Source: Balaenoptera acutorostrata (taxonomy: Eukaryota > Chordata > Mammalia > Artiodactyla > Balaenopteridae). From it: a stretch of 64,000 bases of DNA. Positions 1-11,214 of this stretch are shown in pieces. Both the position numbers and the translations under genes were made by a program. Under the pieces are notes generated by a model. That model ran no database searches, was not told the origin of the DNA, and worked only from the letters and a program-made list of their open reading frames with translations. Numbering within the stretch: position 1 is the stretch's first letter; each line of letters begins with the position of its first letter. The DNA lies in contig NC_080081.1 in the NCBI RefSeq assembly GCF_949987535.1, positions 66,919,603 through 66,983,602 on the forward strand, in the 5' to 3' direction.

Positions 1-1160
1 ATAAAAGTATTCATAACAAGAACTGCTACTTTTGAGCACTGAATACATGCCTGGCACTATGTTTAGTATTTTATTTCATTATCATGTTGACACATGCTTA
101 ATCTTCACCACCATCTTATAGATATTAGGTGACTGAAGCTCAGGAAAATTAGATAAATGTTCGCAGGTCACAAGCTAGTAAGTGGTAGGGCTGGAACTTA
201 ACTCTCTCTAGTTCTAAGGGCCATGATCTTAACTGGTGACTTAGCACCAAAAAAAAAAAAAAGGTAAATTAGGAAGTAATCCTTACCCCAGAAAGGTTTA
301 GACACCAAAAGAAAGAAAGCACCTTAGCAGTGTTTTCTGTTGATGCTACCAGTACTTTTCATGATACTCAGTGTAGAAACTTGCTTCTTCTTTGAAAATA
401 AAAACAATAGCACAGAATCCTTCTGGTAAATGAAAATGGATTGGTGTCCCCATCTTGCTGACATGCCTTGTGGTTCTAATCTCTATAACTCTTGCTGTAG
501 AGAAACTTCCCCAGAGCAATGTTAAGGAGTCATAGAATCCTCAAATGAGTTTCCTTAGCCCTATCCCTACCTCAATCCAAATCTTCACAAGAGATAAGTA
601 AAAGTATTTACAACTGAGGAATGCCATTGTATATAAACTAGAACACAGCTACAGAGAAACTACAAATTTTGTAATACATTGGTTTTGGGGACACTGAAAT
701 CCTGGGAAGATTTCAATTCTAACATTCCTTCAGTACTAATGAAGATAAAAGAGAATGTTGACAGTCACTGATATTCAAGGTCTAAAGTCTATCGATTGAA
801 TCTTTTATACAGATACCTTTAACATAAAGAAACCAATTTCCAAAATATCCTTTTAAATAAATGTCACACTCAACACTTGGATAGAAGTAAATTGAATGTT
901 TTACAAAAGAAAATCTAAAAATTAATTGTCAAGGATCTTCAGCTTTTTACCAAAAGATTTTAATTTCTAAGGAATCACTTTTCTTTAGTCATTGACTCAT
1001 AGCAAGAAATAATTTCCCCAAAGTTATAGGTGTACATATGGAAGATCATCTGAGAAGCATTTATAGTCCCATGCAAATAATGTACTGTATAGCTAGCAGA
1101 AAATTTGTTGCAGTTATTTTCAGTCGGGTGAAATTTTAAACCATATTTTCTTTTGCATAG
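1..1160 (+). other. STOML3 intron (partial)
   Basis: Contains a MIR-like fragment at about 30-235 and otherwise unique AT-rich sequence ending in the acceptor at 1160. No exon encoding the STOML3 membrane hairpin was found, so those exons lie before the window. Confidence 0.7.
30..235 (-). repeat. MIR fragment
   Basis: The pattern 'gcactgaatacatgcctggcac', 'ttatagatattaggtgactgaagctcagg', 'gtcacaagctagtaagtgg' follows the reverse complement of the MIR core. Diverged, as expected for an ancient SINE. Confidence 0.6.
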
Positions 1161-1243
1161 GTTTGATCCTGGTCCTGCCTTGCATAGACGTGTTTGTCAA
1201 AGTTGATCTCCGGACCGTTACGTGCAACATCCCTCCACAGGAG
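1161..1243 (+). CDS. STOML3: STOML3 exon A: start of SPFH domain
   Basis: The exon follows the acceptor ttttgcatag and starts with two bases (GT) completing a split glycine codon. It encodes 27 residues from LILVLPC to NIPPQE and ends at GAG before the donor gtaatg, phase 0. It contains the end of the membrane-associated segment and the first strand of the SPFH domain (VFVKVDLRTVTCN). Confidence 0.93.
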
Positions 1244-4200
1244 GTAATGCTGATTAAAGCTACGTTTCTAGAAATAAAACCAATATCTTCCCTGTTACAG
1301 GGACAATTGAGACTGTATCATATGTTTGCAAACTATAAAGGGAAAGATGAACTGAATTCTTAGAGATCTGCTTGGGGAGTCCTAGGTGGCTCCTGAGACT
1401 ACTGGACTTTGTTTCGCCAAATGAGAATGAAGCCAAGGGCAAGGGCTGAATTGCTAGAAGACCTGCAATGACTGGGTGGGAGAAAGTCTGAGAGAAGAGA
1501 GAGAAAGGATACAGATGGCAGAGAAACTGGGATGGAGAATGACAAGCCGATCCTTGGAAGAGTCTGATAAATCATTGTACGAGGGGGCTGAAATTGATTT
1601 GGTGACTGGTTATGACTTTATCCTTTCCATCACCGTCTCCGGAAATGTTTTAGTAATATCGATATCACTCACCTCTGCATTAAATTTTGTTAACTTTTTA
1701 TTTTATATTGGAGCATAGTTGACTAACAATGTTGTGTTACTTTCAGGTGTATAGCAAAGTGATTCAGTTATACGTATACATATATCTATTCTTTTTCAAA
1801 TTCTTTTCCCATTTAGGTTGTTACAGAATATTGAGCAGAGTTCCCTGTGCTATACAGTAGGTCCTTGTTGGTTATCCATTTTAAATATAGCCGTGTGTAC
1901 TGCACTAAATTTTTTGAGTGTTTGGATGCAACAAAGTGGGGTGTGCATTGGGAAAGAGCAGACACTGTACAGGGCTCACCTATAACTGGATTTCAAATAG
2001 TTCTTTTCAATTCTTAAAGTACAGCAACTAAATGACCAGACCCAGTAACTGGGTGATAAGGAAGAGAAACAGAATTGCCAATAATCATGCCAATTTGTGA
2101 TAAACAAAATGATCCAGGAAGAGAAAAGAAAATGTGTGGGAGGGCAAAGGGGATGAGAAGTGAGAAAATCAACATTTATGAGGAAATGTTAATTTTCCTC
2201 TCTCTGGTCCAGAAAACTCAATCGAGACTCAACAATGATGTCTTCATGCCATTGGCGGGAACTGCAGAGTCCTTACTTTGGAATTCAGCCCTAATCATAA
2301 GAGAGCTTAGGATGTTTAGGGACTATCATGGGCCTTTTCTGGCTCCATAGTAAACAGTTCTAGATGGGAGAAGGGAGTTCTAGGTCCTGCTATCGTGGTA
2401 CCCACAGAAAGCTCATTTGCTCCAAAGTACCTTGTCATGTTAATTCAGAACAATTAATGCAGAGCCTCTATAAATTGATTTTTCTTTATCTGAATACAGA
2501 ACACGGTCTCTTGTGCCATCTATGTTTTCTAAGAAGCACTGCTATTCATCAAGCCTGATGAAACTAAGAACCAAAGAGATTTCAGGTATCAGGGAAACAG
2601 GTGTTCTATCTCTATTTAGATGGTAGAATTCCAACAGGGTTCTACTATTACATTTTAAAATGGAAATACCTATTTCACTTCTGACTTCTCTAAGATGAAG
2701 TTACAGGGATAGGTACAGATCACACCCGTGTAGGAATTTTGCTATCAACAAGGATGATAGTATATTCAAGCCAGGACAGATTTTTGGTGATGCTGGCATG
2801 AGTTGTCATTGAAGCTCTCCTCCTGTGGAGAGGGCTCTGGGACTGGCTGACCCTTTGTTGATCAATCATTGTGAAAGTCATAAGCATGTGATCTTCTGTG
2901 TTCTTGATCTCCAGATCCTCACCAGAGACTCTGTGACCACTCAAGTGGATGGAGTGGTCTATTACAGAATCTATAGTGCCGTCTCGGCAGTGGCTAACGT
3001 CAACGATGTCCACCAAGCCACATTTCTGCTGGCTCAGACCACTCTGAGAAATGTCTTAGGGACACAGACCTTGTCCCAAATCTTAGCTGGCCGGGAAGAG
3101 ATTGCCCATAGCATCCAGGTAAAGACATCAAGGACCAATAGCCTACCTCTTTCATTCACTCATTTTAATTAACAGTGATGATCAAATATCAGCAGTCCAA
3201 AGCAACCCTCCCCATGTGTATACACACACACACACATACACACATATACACAACTGCTCTAAACAGATGGGCTTCAGTTTGGGATTTCACTTTTTTTTTT
3301 TTTTATAATCATGAGGTCCAGATTTAAAAATCTGAGTGGGAGCGGGGAGCTGTTGGAGTGTGTGTGGAATTCAAAATTATGAATTACCATTGTACACTTT
3401 AGCCTTTTTTGAAGAGCTTAGAGATCAGAGTTATTTTTAGTTTAGATTACTCCAGAGGAAGGGCTGCCATTTGTCAGGCAGCCCGTATATTCTTGCATTT
3501 CAGGGGAATGTGAATGTTAGAAGGAGGTTTGGTCGAGACAGCACAGGACTGCTATCCCTGGGAAATCCGACTTCATGTACTAATACCAATAATGACATTG
3601 TTGATAGTAATCATAGTAATAGTAATCATAATTATAATATTGATGAGGATGTAACAGGTATCCATCTCACCTCTCGTACACCCTAGATTACAGACAATCA
3701 CATTTCTGTGTTTTCCTGAATCAATTACATTTTGCTTCTGAGCCTGCCTTCTGTAAATTAAGAGGGAAATTCAACTTTGGTCCTTCTTGGCCTCTCCTCC
3801 AGTCCCTAAGGTAGTGCAAAGTCCCCGAGGTTTTATAAGATAATATCAGTTCTGCATGATAACTCTCCACGTCATTCTAAGAGCCACACAAGTTCAATGA
3901 CTCAGTTGTTTGCTCATCACAGTCAGGTCACTGGCTTCTTGTGAGGTCTCCCCATCTCCCACCTCTCTGCAGGGATCACGGAAAAGCTAGGGCTCACTTG
4001 TTACTTGGTATCACGTAGATCTCTGCCCTTTCCCCTTTGAGGGAACTACCCATCTGGTCTCACTATTTCTCAAGGCATTCTTTCTCATCCCTTCCCCTCC
4101 AGGATAACCAGCAAGATATCTTCAGTGATCTTAAGCTTTAACAAAAGATGAGGATGTCTTTGATTTTAGGCTTCTTCTGCTCTAAAAAATATATGCCTTG

Positions 4201-6499
4201 TTACCTGTTTAAAACTGAGCCACGGGTCAGAGGTTAAACAGAGCAAGACAAATAATATCTCAAAAAGTACCCAGTGATAATATGTACTGAGTTATTGCTG
4301 GGCACGGATAGATATTTTAACATGTATTATCTCCAAAACTCATGACAATCCTGAAAGAAAACCTTTTATAGTACGAAAACTGAGAATCAGAAAGGTTAAG
4401 TAAAGGGCCCAAGGATTCACAGCTGCAAATGGCAGAACCAGGACAAAATCCATTGCTGCCTGTTTGGTGTCAGTGACAAGAAAATGTGGGGTATTTGCTC
4501 AAATCTAGATGGGTAGTACATACTTCATTAGGAATGGTTTGGGGTGGACCTGCTGAGAGACCACCTATTAAAAGACCTATCAAGTTTTGTTTCTGAATCC
4601 TTCCCAGGATTCACTTCAATGCCAGGAAGTGGGCGATAAGAACTCCTATCCCTTTTCCAAACTGTCTCACTCCAAACGCTGTAAATACAGAAGGAGAAAA
4701 AGAAGAGGACTTCTCTTGCATATATAACATGTATCAGAAACTTCGATTGCACACCTGTCTTCTGATCAACCACCTTTCTTTTGACTTGGAAACAGACTTT
4801 ACTTGATGATGCCACCAAGCTGTGGGGGATCCAGGTGGCCCAAGTGGAAATCAAAGACGTCCGGATTCCCGGGCAGTTGCAGAGGTCCATGGCTGCTGAG
4901 GCCGAGGCCACCCGGGAAGCCAGGGCCAGGGTAAGGGCGACTGCATCTGTACTGGAGGGCAAACTTCCCAGCCTTGGAGCCAACAAGGATGGGGCTTGAA
5001 AGGAAGCTCAGGTCCCCTCAAGGATTTCAATAAGAAGAGGGTTTCTTTTTCACAGTTTTTACTGAGAATTTCCCCTTGAGTTAAAAGCTCGTAGGCAGCT
5101 TAATGCACCTTGAGGCAGCTTGGTATTAGGTCTTGGGTCAAGGGTGATCGGCAACATACTCAGTGACTCAGCCAGGTGGGTCCCCACGCTGGCCACACAG
5201 CAGAGCCTCCTAGAGAGAAATGAGCAAAGCAAACACCAATTCCCAGGCCTCACCTCAGACTCGGTGAAGCAGAGTCTCTGGTGGGCCCAGGAACCTGCAT
5301 TGTTATAAAGCTGATGATTCTGATGCAGCAACTTGGTGCCTGTCTTTGGAGTATCTTCCTCCTAGTGTGTTAAGTGAACTGAATTAAAAGGAGGGGGATT
5401 ACTACAATCCAGGTTAGAATTACAAAATGTGAGTGCAGCTTGGTCTCGAGTGTTCTTGAATCTGTTGGATCCATAGCCCTCATATCTGTGCGGATGGGTT
5501 TCCTGAAGTATCAGAAGCCAATTAAGATTAGAATGCTCCAAGTAGCCCCTTTGGAATCTTACTTGGGACTCGAGGGAGGTTTCCCTCTACTTTATCTCTG
5601 GATTCTCTGCTAAGCTCCAGCAGCCTCTAAGCAGTTGATGTGGGAGTTGTTTTTGCACGTGGGCAGTGAGTGCCCACAGAGGCGCAGCTGCGTTCCGGCC
5701 ATTCTCGGGCAGTCTGAGAACCAGAGGAGGAGCAGGGCACTTAGGAGAGCTCCAGCGAGGGTTTGCAGACTGGCACTTGCTGCCGCTTGCAATCAAGAGC
5801 AGGGAGAACTCGAAACAATCCTTACATTGTAAGAATGAGACAAAATTGGCAACAGAAAGAAATTTTAAAAAAACATCTATGATCAGTAAAAAGGAGAGAA
5901 AAAAAGCCAGTTGGAGGCCTTGAATTTCTGACTTCTCTGAAAACGAAAGCAGGCGATGGAGAGGCTCCAGGGTGATTCAAGAGCATCACTCGGGTAGATG
6001 GACCTGTATTTGTTCGGGTGCTTTTATTTTGTTTGAGAATGAAATCTAGGGACTCCTAATTTGTAAGCTATCTCCCTGCTTCCTGCAACCTCCTCAAATT
6101 TCTCTAATCACGTTGGGATGTGACGCTCTAATCCTTGCCAAAGAAGCAAGCAGATGAAACATGGGTGGTCAAGTAGGGGCTGGGAGAGAAGTATCCGTGC
6201 AGACCCAGGAAAAGAAAGCACTAGTGACAGCTATAAACTTGTACGTCTAAAGGCTTTTATTTCTGTCGATTTAGGTCCTTGCAGCAGAAGGAGAAATGAA
6301 TGCTTCTGAAGCCCTGAAGTCAGCCTCCAAGGTGCTGGCTGAGTCCCCCATCGCCCTCCAGCTGCGTTACCTGCAGACCTTAACCACCGTGGCCACAGAG
6401 AAGAATTCCACCATTGTGTTTCCTCTGCCCATGAACGTACTAGAGGGCGTGGGCGGCATCAGCTACAGTAACCACAAGACGGTCCCTAACAGAACCTGA
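1161..6499 (+). CDS. STOML3: STOML3, stomatin-like protein 3 (3' part, four exons)
   Basis: Coding exons 1161-1243, 2915-3118, 4796-4930 and 6275-6499 join in phase into about 214 residues ending in TGA. The product is the SPFH (prohibitin-homology) domain and C-terminal oligomerisation region of a stomatin-family protein. Family signatures seen are the proline hairpin end LVLPCIDVF, REEIAHSIQ, the charged helix MAAEAEATREARAR, VLAAEGEMNAS, and the C-terminal IALQLRYLQTL and STIVFPLPMN. Stomatin-like 3 is a cholesterol-binding membrane scaffold that tunes mechanosensitive channels (Piezo and ASIC types) in touch neurons and is also expressed in olfactory neurons (established knowledge). About 77 N-terminal residues, including the membrane hairpin, lie before this window. 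The partner sequence VEIKDVRIPGQLQR carries G where I expect V. STOM is the alternative call; the exact wording fits STOML3, and so does the FREM2 neighbour. Confidence 0.95.
1244..2914 (+). other. STOML3 intron
   Basis: Carries an antisense L1 tail at about 1693-1903; the rest shows no recognised element. Open frames here are short and lack support. Confidence 0.8.
1693..1903 (-). mobile_element. L1 3' end fragment
   Basis: The reverse complement reads as the cetartiodactyl L1 3'UTR: blocks equivalent to 'cctactgtatagcacaggg', 'actgaatcactttgct' and 'aacattgttagtcaactat'. Five-prime truncated; no ORF. Confidence 0.8.
2915..3118 (+). CDS. STOML3: STOML3 exon B: SPFH domain core
   Basis: The exon lies between acceptor gatctccag and donor gtaaag, with phase 0 at both ends. 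It encodes 68 residues from ILTRDSVTTQVDG through YRIYSAVSAV to REEIAHSIQ. The sequence TLRNVLGTQTLSQIL is the typical stomatin helix. There is no frameshift or stop. Confidence 0.95.
3222..3250. repeat. (CA)n microsatellite
   Basis: Imperfect run of CA/TA dinucleotides inside a STOML3 intron. Confidence 0.8.
4275..4470 (-). repeat. MIR fragment
   Basis: 'tgggcacggatagatattttaacatg', 'cctgaaagaaaacctttta', 'gaaaggttaagtaa' follow the MIR reverse complement. Confidence 0.6.
4796..4930 (+). CDS. STOML3: STOML3 exon C: end of SPFH domain and coiled-coil start
   Basis: The exon lies between acceptor ttggaaacag and donor gtaagg, phase 0, and encodes 45 residues. It reads TLLDDATKLWGIQVAQ, VEIKDVRIPGQLQR, then the alanine/glutamate-rich helix MAAEAEATREARAR. 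Most stomatins have basic residues at the two Q positions of WGIQVAQVEI and PVQLQR rather than PGQLQR (from memory of the family), so this exon holds several unusual substitutions. Confidence 0.94.
4931..6274 (+). other. STOML3 last intron
   Basis: No repeat family recognised. A GC-richer patch at 5640-5800 yields several overlapping short open frames on both strands but no splice or family evidence for an exon. Confidence 0.7.
6275..6499 (+). CDS. STOML3: STOML3 last coding exon
   Basis: The acceptor is ctgtcgatttag, phase 0. The exon encodes 74 residues from VLAAEGEMNASEALKSAS to HKTVPNRT and ends in TGA at 6497-6499. It contains the conserved oligomerisation and hydrophobic patch (IALQLRYLQTL, STIVFPLPMN). 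The frame is open throughout and the length matches the C terminus of the family. Confidence 0.95.
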   Translation, partial: VLAAEGEMNASEALKSASKVLAESPIALQLRYLQTLTTVATEKNSTIVFPLPMNVLEGVGGISYSNHKTVPNRT

Positions 6500-6689
6500 G
6501 ATCCCCCTGCTGCAGCCATTGCTTAGGGAGGCACACCTGTTCCTGTGGAGACCAGCAGTGAGAAGCGTTGAGAATTTCAACACTATTTAAGCAGAGTAAC
6601 TCTACAGCTGGAACAGCATTAGCAGGGAGATGCTATAGAGGCTATAAAAAAAGAAAAAGAAAAAGAAAGAAGGGCCATATACTACTTTT

Positions 6690-6986
6690 TTTTAAAATTT
6701 TTTTATTTTTTAATTAATTTATTTTTGGCTATGTTGGGTCTTCGTTTCTGTGCGAGGACTTTCTCTAGTTGCGGCAAGTGGGGGCCACTCTTCATCGCGG
6801 TGCGCGGGCCTCTCACTATAGCGGCCTCTCTTGTTGGGAGCACAGGCTCCAGACGCACAGGCTCAGTAGTTGTGGCTCACGGGCCCAGCCGCTCCGCGGC
6901 ATGTGGGATCTTCCCAGACCAGGGCTCGAACCTGTGTCCCCTGCATTGGCAGGCAGATTCTCAACCACTGCGCCACCAGGGAAGCC
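6690..6986 (-). mobile_element. CHR-type tRNA-derived SINE
   Basis: Ends in 'accactgcgccaccagggaagccc', the reverse complement of the CHR head, with a T-rich 3' tail on the left. Flanked by CTACTTTT at 6682-6689 and 6987-6994. This is the long GC-rich cetacean form. Open frames across it are not genes. Confidence 0.9.
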
Positions 6987-7104
6987 CTACTTTTATTTTT
7001 AAGAACATAAACATACTTTGCATTATTCTTATGAGAATCAGTGAGTAGGTGTCCCTGACTTAGAGCAGGAACTTTCTTGTAGTAGCTGGGGGAAATTACT
7101 TTTT

Positions 7105-7416
7105 TAAAAATTTGTTTATTTATTTAGTTTTGGCTGCATTGGGTCTTCGTTGCTGCGCGTGGGCTTTCTCTACTTGTGGCAAGCGGGCGCTACTCTTTGT
7201 TGTGGAGCACGAGCTCTAGGCACGCGGGCTTCCGTAGCTGTGGCACAGGGACTCAGTAGTTGTGGCTCGCAGGCTTTAGAGGGCAGGCTCAGTAGTTGTG
7301 GCACATGGGCTTAGTTGCTCCACGGCATGTGGGATCTTCCCGGACCAGGGCTTGAACCCGTGTCCCCTGCATTGGCAGGCGGATTCTTAACCACTGCGCC
7401 ACCAAGGAAACCCCAG
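7105..7416 (-). mobile_element. CHR-type SINE
   Basis: Same family and orientation as the previous copy. Target duplication AATTACTTTTT at 7094-7104 and 7417-7427. Confidence 0.9.
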
Positions 7417-7649
7417 AATTACTTTTTAATGGGTTTAAGAAGCACTCTAGATAATCTGCAAAGTAACACATATTTCTACTAGCTATTTGCTGTATAATTC
7501 CAAAGTGATTATTGGCTAAATTTCTAATACTTAGCTATTTGCTTCCTAATTCCAAAGTTGGCTAAATTTATTATTGGCTAAATTTCCAATCGTTACAGCA
7601 AAACCCCACAATGCTTAAAATTGTGATTGATTTTGATGTTAAACACACT

Positions 7650-7858
7650 ATCATGTGTAAAATAGATAGCTAGTGGGAACCTGTGGTATAGCATGGGGGG
7701 CTCAGCTCAGTGCTCTGTGATGACCTAGATGGGTGGGATGGATAGGAGGGAGGTCCAGGAGGGAGGGGATATATGTATACACATAGCTGATGCACTTTGT
7801 TGTACAGCAGAAACTAACACAACATTGTAAAGCAATTATACTCCAGTAAAAAAAAAAG
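7650..7858 (+). mobile_element. L1 3' end, strongly truncated
   Basis: Blocks 'gtgtaaaatagatagctagtggg', 'gctcagctcagtgctctgtg', 'ctttgttgtacagcagaaact', 'ttatactccagtaaaaaa' are the L1 3'UTR with poly-A. Confidence 0.88.
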
Positions 7859-8461
7859 AGAAAAATGGAAGTAACATATAATACAGAAATCACCTAGAAA
7901 TACTAATTTTATAGAAGCTTTCTAATTATTTAGAAGACTAATCATTTAGTAAAAATAAAGATTATTCCACCCGAAGAAAAAAAAAAGACTAAAGAGGCAT
8001 GAGGCTTCCGGCTGCAAATTTATCACCACCTCCTCTAGGCAGATTGCATTCGACTCTCTGGTTGTGTGTCCTCCTGCTGGGGCTGGGGGCCAATCTCAGC
8101 CTCCCAGCACCTTTGTCAGAGGGTGAGACAAGGCATAAGGAGGCTGCAAGCTCCGGTCAGTTTGTTTGCTTACAAGTGAGAATGCTTGTACAAGGTTTGG
8201 TTGGTAGAAATCCCTGGGGAACATTAGCCTGTGGGCTTCATGTTTTCACTCTATCATTAGTCCCAAGAACCACAAGTCATCAAGAATAGCTTGCAAACTC
8301 TATTCTTCCTCTCTAAACACCAAAAACCAAAAAACCTCTTAAAAATAAAGAAGCCATAGAATGTGCATATATTTTCAAAATTGCTCTCTTGGAGATTATT
8401 TTGTTGCCATGGTGCAGTTTTCTTTCCGGATCCATTTTGAGCAATGGGCTAGAATTTTTTA

Positions 8462-8650
8462 AAGTTACCGTTTATCGAATGTCTGCCATGTGTGACACTG
8501 TGCCCGGTCCCGTATGGACGCTAAGAAATATCTTCGTTTTACAGATGAGAAAATGATGTCAAGAGGCTGCATAACTTGTCCAGGGTCCCTCAGCTCGTGA
8601 GCGTTGGGTGAGGATTGAAAGCCAGGTCTGACTCCAAAGTTCTTGCTCTT
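8462..8650 (-). repeat. MIR fragment
   Basis: 'cgttttacagatgagaaaatgatg', 'cataacttgtccagggtccc', 'caggtctgactccaaagttcttgctcttaa' match the MIR reverse complement. Confidence 0.75.
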
Positions 8651-8789
8651 AAACATCATTGAGTTTCACTGGGGGCAGCTGGGTGGACGAGTGACAGAGC
8701 CCTTGCACTGCTTTTTTGCCTTCAATACCAACCTTCAAGGTTTTAGAAGTCTGGGTGCCCACTATAGTTTCTGCTGTGTTTAGGCCTGT

Positions 8790-8860
8790 GAGAGCATGCA
8801 CACACGAACCCTGACACACTCACACTCCCTTCCACACCCCACCCACACTTCCCGCATCAC
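8790..8860. repeat. CA-rich low-complexity tract
   Basis: Imperfect 'acacac/cacactc' repeats grading into C-rich sequence. Confidence 0.6.
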
Positions 8861-10299
8861 CCCTACCTTCACATTCCTGCCCCTCCATCTACCCCCGTCT
8901 CCACTCACATCCCCTCCACGCGCTCCCCTCAACATACAGGTACTGTCTTCATATAAATGCAAAACGGGGATCCCACTCTACCTTTGGTTTTGTAACCTAT
9001 GTTTCCCATGAAACCATATCATACTTGATAGGATTTTTGTTCAATTCACGTCTTATGAATTTTTCAGTAGATTCTACTGACTCTAGTACTCATTTTTAAA
9101 CTCACTGACGTTCAGATTTTTTTCTTATAGGGCAAATATTTGCATTTTAACAGACAAAAATCTAGCATCGTTCATCCACGTCAGCCAGTATCTGAGTCCA
9201 GGAAGTCACACCAGGTAGACACTTCACCAGTGACCCTACGTCTCACGGACAGTGGTGCAGAGACTCGCCACAGGCCAGGGCTGTGGCATTGAGGACACCT
9301 GAGCGGGGAGGCCCTACTTATACAAGGACATTTTGCTGCCCAAATCTTTTCCTAGCCAGTGCCAGCAATCTTCAGTTATCCCTTCTTTGGGTTTCTGTGA
9401 TGGCACTGAAAATGCAAATCTTTCCGGTCAGCATACAGCAAACTCTAAACTAGTGGTTCTCCCTGAAGGTCATCGTTCTCTCACTCACTGGAAATTCTTT
9501 TTCAAAACGAGCAGCCTGCCCACATCCCATGGGGTGGGAATGGGGGTGTGAGAGCTCTAGCAGAATCTCCGGGGCCGCGGCAGGTGTGGTTTGAAAACCC
9601 TCCAGAAGATTCAAATTGCTCTCCGCCTTCCAGCATTCAGCTTCATTAGTTCTTTAGCATTACCATAGGTCATTTATTATATTAGTTACTAAAGGCTGAT
9701 TAAAGAGAGCTCCTTTGAAAGTAAATATATCTGGGGGCAAAGGACTGTAGAAGAATCAGGAAAGGTCAGAGCTCTCCTGGAATGTGAGTGTCAAGGATGA
9801 TATTCAAAATACAGTCACACTTGCTCTCAGAATAAGGCTAAAGTGTGTTCCTTCTGGGCGAGGGAAGCTGGAAGCGAGGGCAGAGTTAGGAGGGAGAAAT
9901 AATTGACAACCTCTTTGGAGAGAAGGAAGTGTCCAATCTTCTTGAGATGCAGTCCCAGTACCACCCCATTTAAGCCAGTGCAGAGAACCCCCTTCAGGTG
10001 GTTTTCCTGTTTTAACGACAGGCAAGGCGTGACACTGACCATACTGCTGAGGCGGAGTCTGAAGTCCCCCTGTGTTGCCCCAGGCATTGCCCCTTAGCTG
10101 CTGGGCCAATACAATTTCTAGTGGCTGTGGACATCGCAGGCACTGTGTACTAGTGTGTTTGGCTGTGCGCAACCTTGGAACAGGGATCCCTGGACAGGTG
10201 ATCTCTTTCCAGAGTCGTAAATGGGAAATGGTAGGCGGAGGGGCAAGACCCCGCTTGCTCTTGCTGTAATCCTCTCTTACCCAATCAGCCTCCCAGTCA

Positions 10300-10386
10300 C
10301 CCCTCCTTCTCTCCTTCCTTCCTTCCCTCGCTCCCTCCCTCCCTTCCTCCCCCCCCCCCCCCCCCCCGCCCCTGTCTCTCTCTCTC
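10300..10386. repeat. Polypyrimidine tract with an 18-C run
   Basis: Tandem CCTT/CCCT units followed by about 18 uninterrupted C (about 10350-10367) and TCTC repeats. Pure pyrimidine strand. Confidence 0.85.
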
Positions 10387-10724
10387 TTAACCCCCGTTTC
10401 CCGCTGTCCTCTGATACTAGAGCAGGGTAGGTTCCCACCCCTTTCTCTTCCTGTCTGGATGTCTCTTACACAAAACTCTGTGATCTAGCCAGCAAAGCCT
10501 GGCCTTTCATGTCCTAAAGGGTGAAATAAAGCTACCATTAGAGATGTTTATTAGATTTATCCAATGAAATGCACAGGTGTGTGGCCTGAGTTTGGAACAG
10601 AATTAAATGGGAGAGAGGCGGTGGCACGTGACACGTGTTTTGCTGGTGATGATCTAGCAGCACAGCGTGGTTCTGCAGCCAGTAATTTTGGTGTCACTTC
10701 TTCATCTCTGGAGATTTTCAGACA

Positions 10725-11195
10725 CTATATCATGTAAACCAGTATGTAACTGTAATCAGCAAGAACTATGTGTCATATAATATCATCTAATACTCAGTCC
10801 ATGTTAAAATGTCTCCAATCGTCTTAAAAATATCTTTTTACCTGTAGGTTGCTTGAGTTAAGAATCCTAAGTTCTCACAAAGAGGGCCTTGGTTTCATCG
10901 GCCTCTTAATTTCACTTAATCTACATGTTCACATCCCCTGTTTCTTTCTGTGCCCTTTGTTTGTTGGAGAAAGTGGGTTGTTTGTCCTCTAGAATTTCCT
11001 CTTTCTGAATTTTGTTGATGTTGTTTAGCATTGTTTCCGGTAAACTGGTTAATTAGATCTGGAAGCGTGATTCCATTCAGGACCAGTTTGTGGCAAGAGC
11101 ACGTGCAGCCCAGCACGTCCTCCTGGACCCCATCAGGGCGCACTCAGCGTCTGGCTGTCTCACTTGGTGATGCTGACTAGGTCACCAGCTGTTCA
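10725..11195 (-). repeat. Ancient L1M-type fragment
   Basis: 'gtgtcatataatatcatctaatactc', 'tgttggagaaagtgggtt', 'tcctctagaatttcc' and 'ggtaaactggttaattagatctgg' resemble an old L1M 3' region in reverse. Identification is from memory of the family. Confidence 0.5.
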
Positions 11196-11214
11196 GTTCC
11201 CCATCGATATTTCT

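Larger units (their letters stand above)
3119..4795 (+). other. STOML3 intron
   Basis: Holds a short CA microsatellite (3222-3250), a T run (3291-3304), an ATA/ATG-rich patch (3570-3650) and a MIR fragment (4275-4470). Confidence 0.8.

Noticed and set aside
4528..4986. Minus-strand open frame of 152 codons
   Set aside because: Antisense to STOML3 exon C and its intron; no splice or family evidence.
6725..7048. Open frame of 107 codons, and overlapping 77-codon frame
   Set aside because: Lies wholly in a CHR SINE; the same peptide pattern recurs at 11.5-11.9 kb, 14.7 kb and 36.1 kb in other SINE copies.
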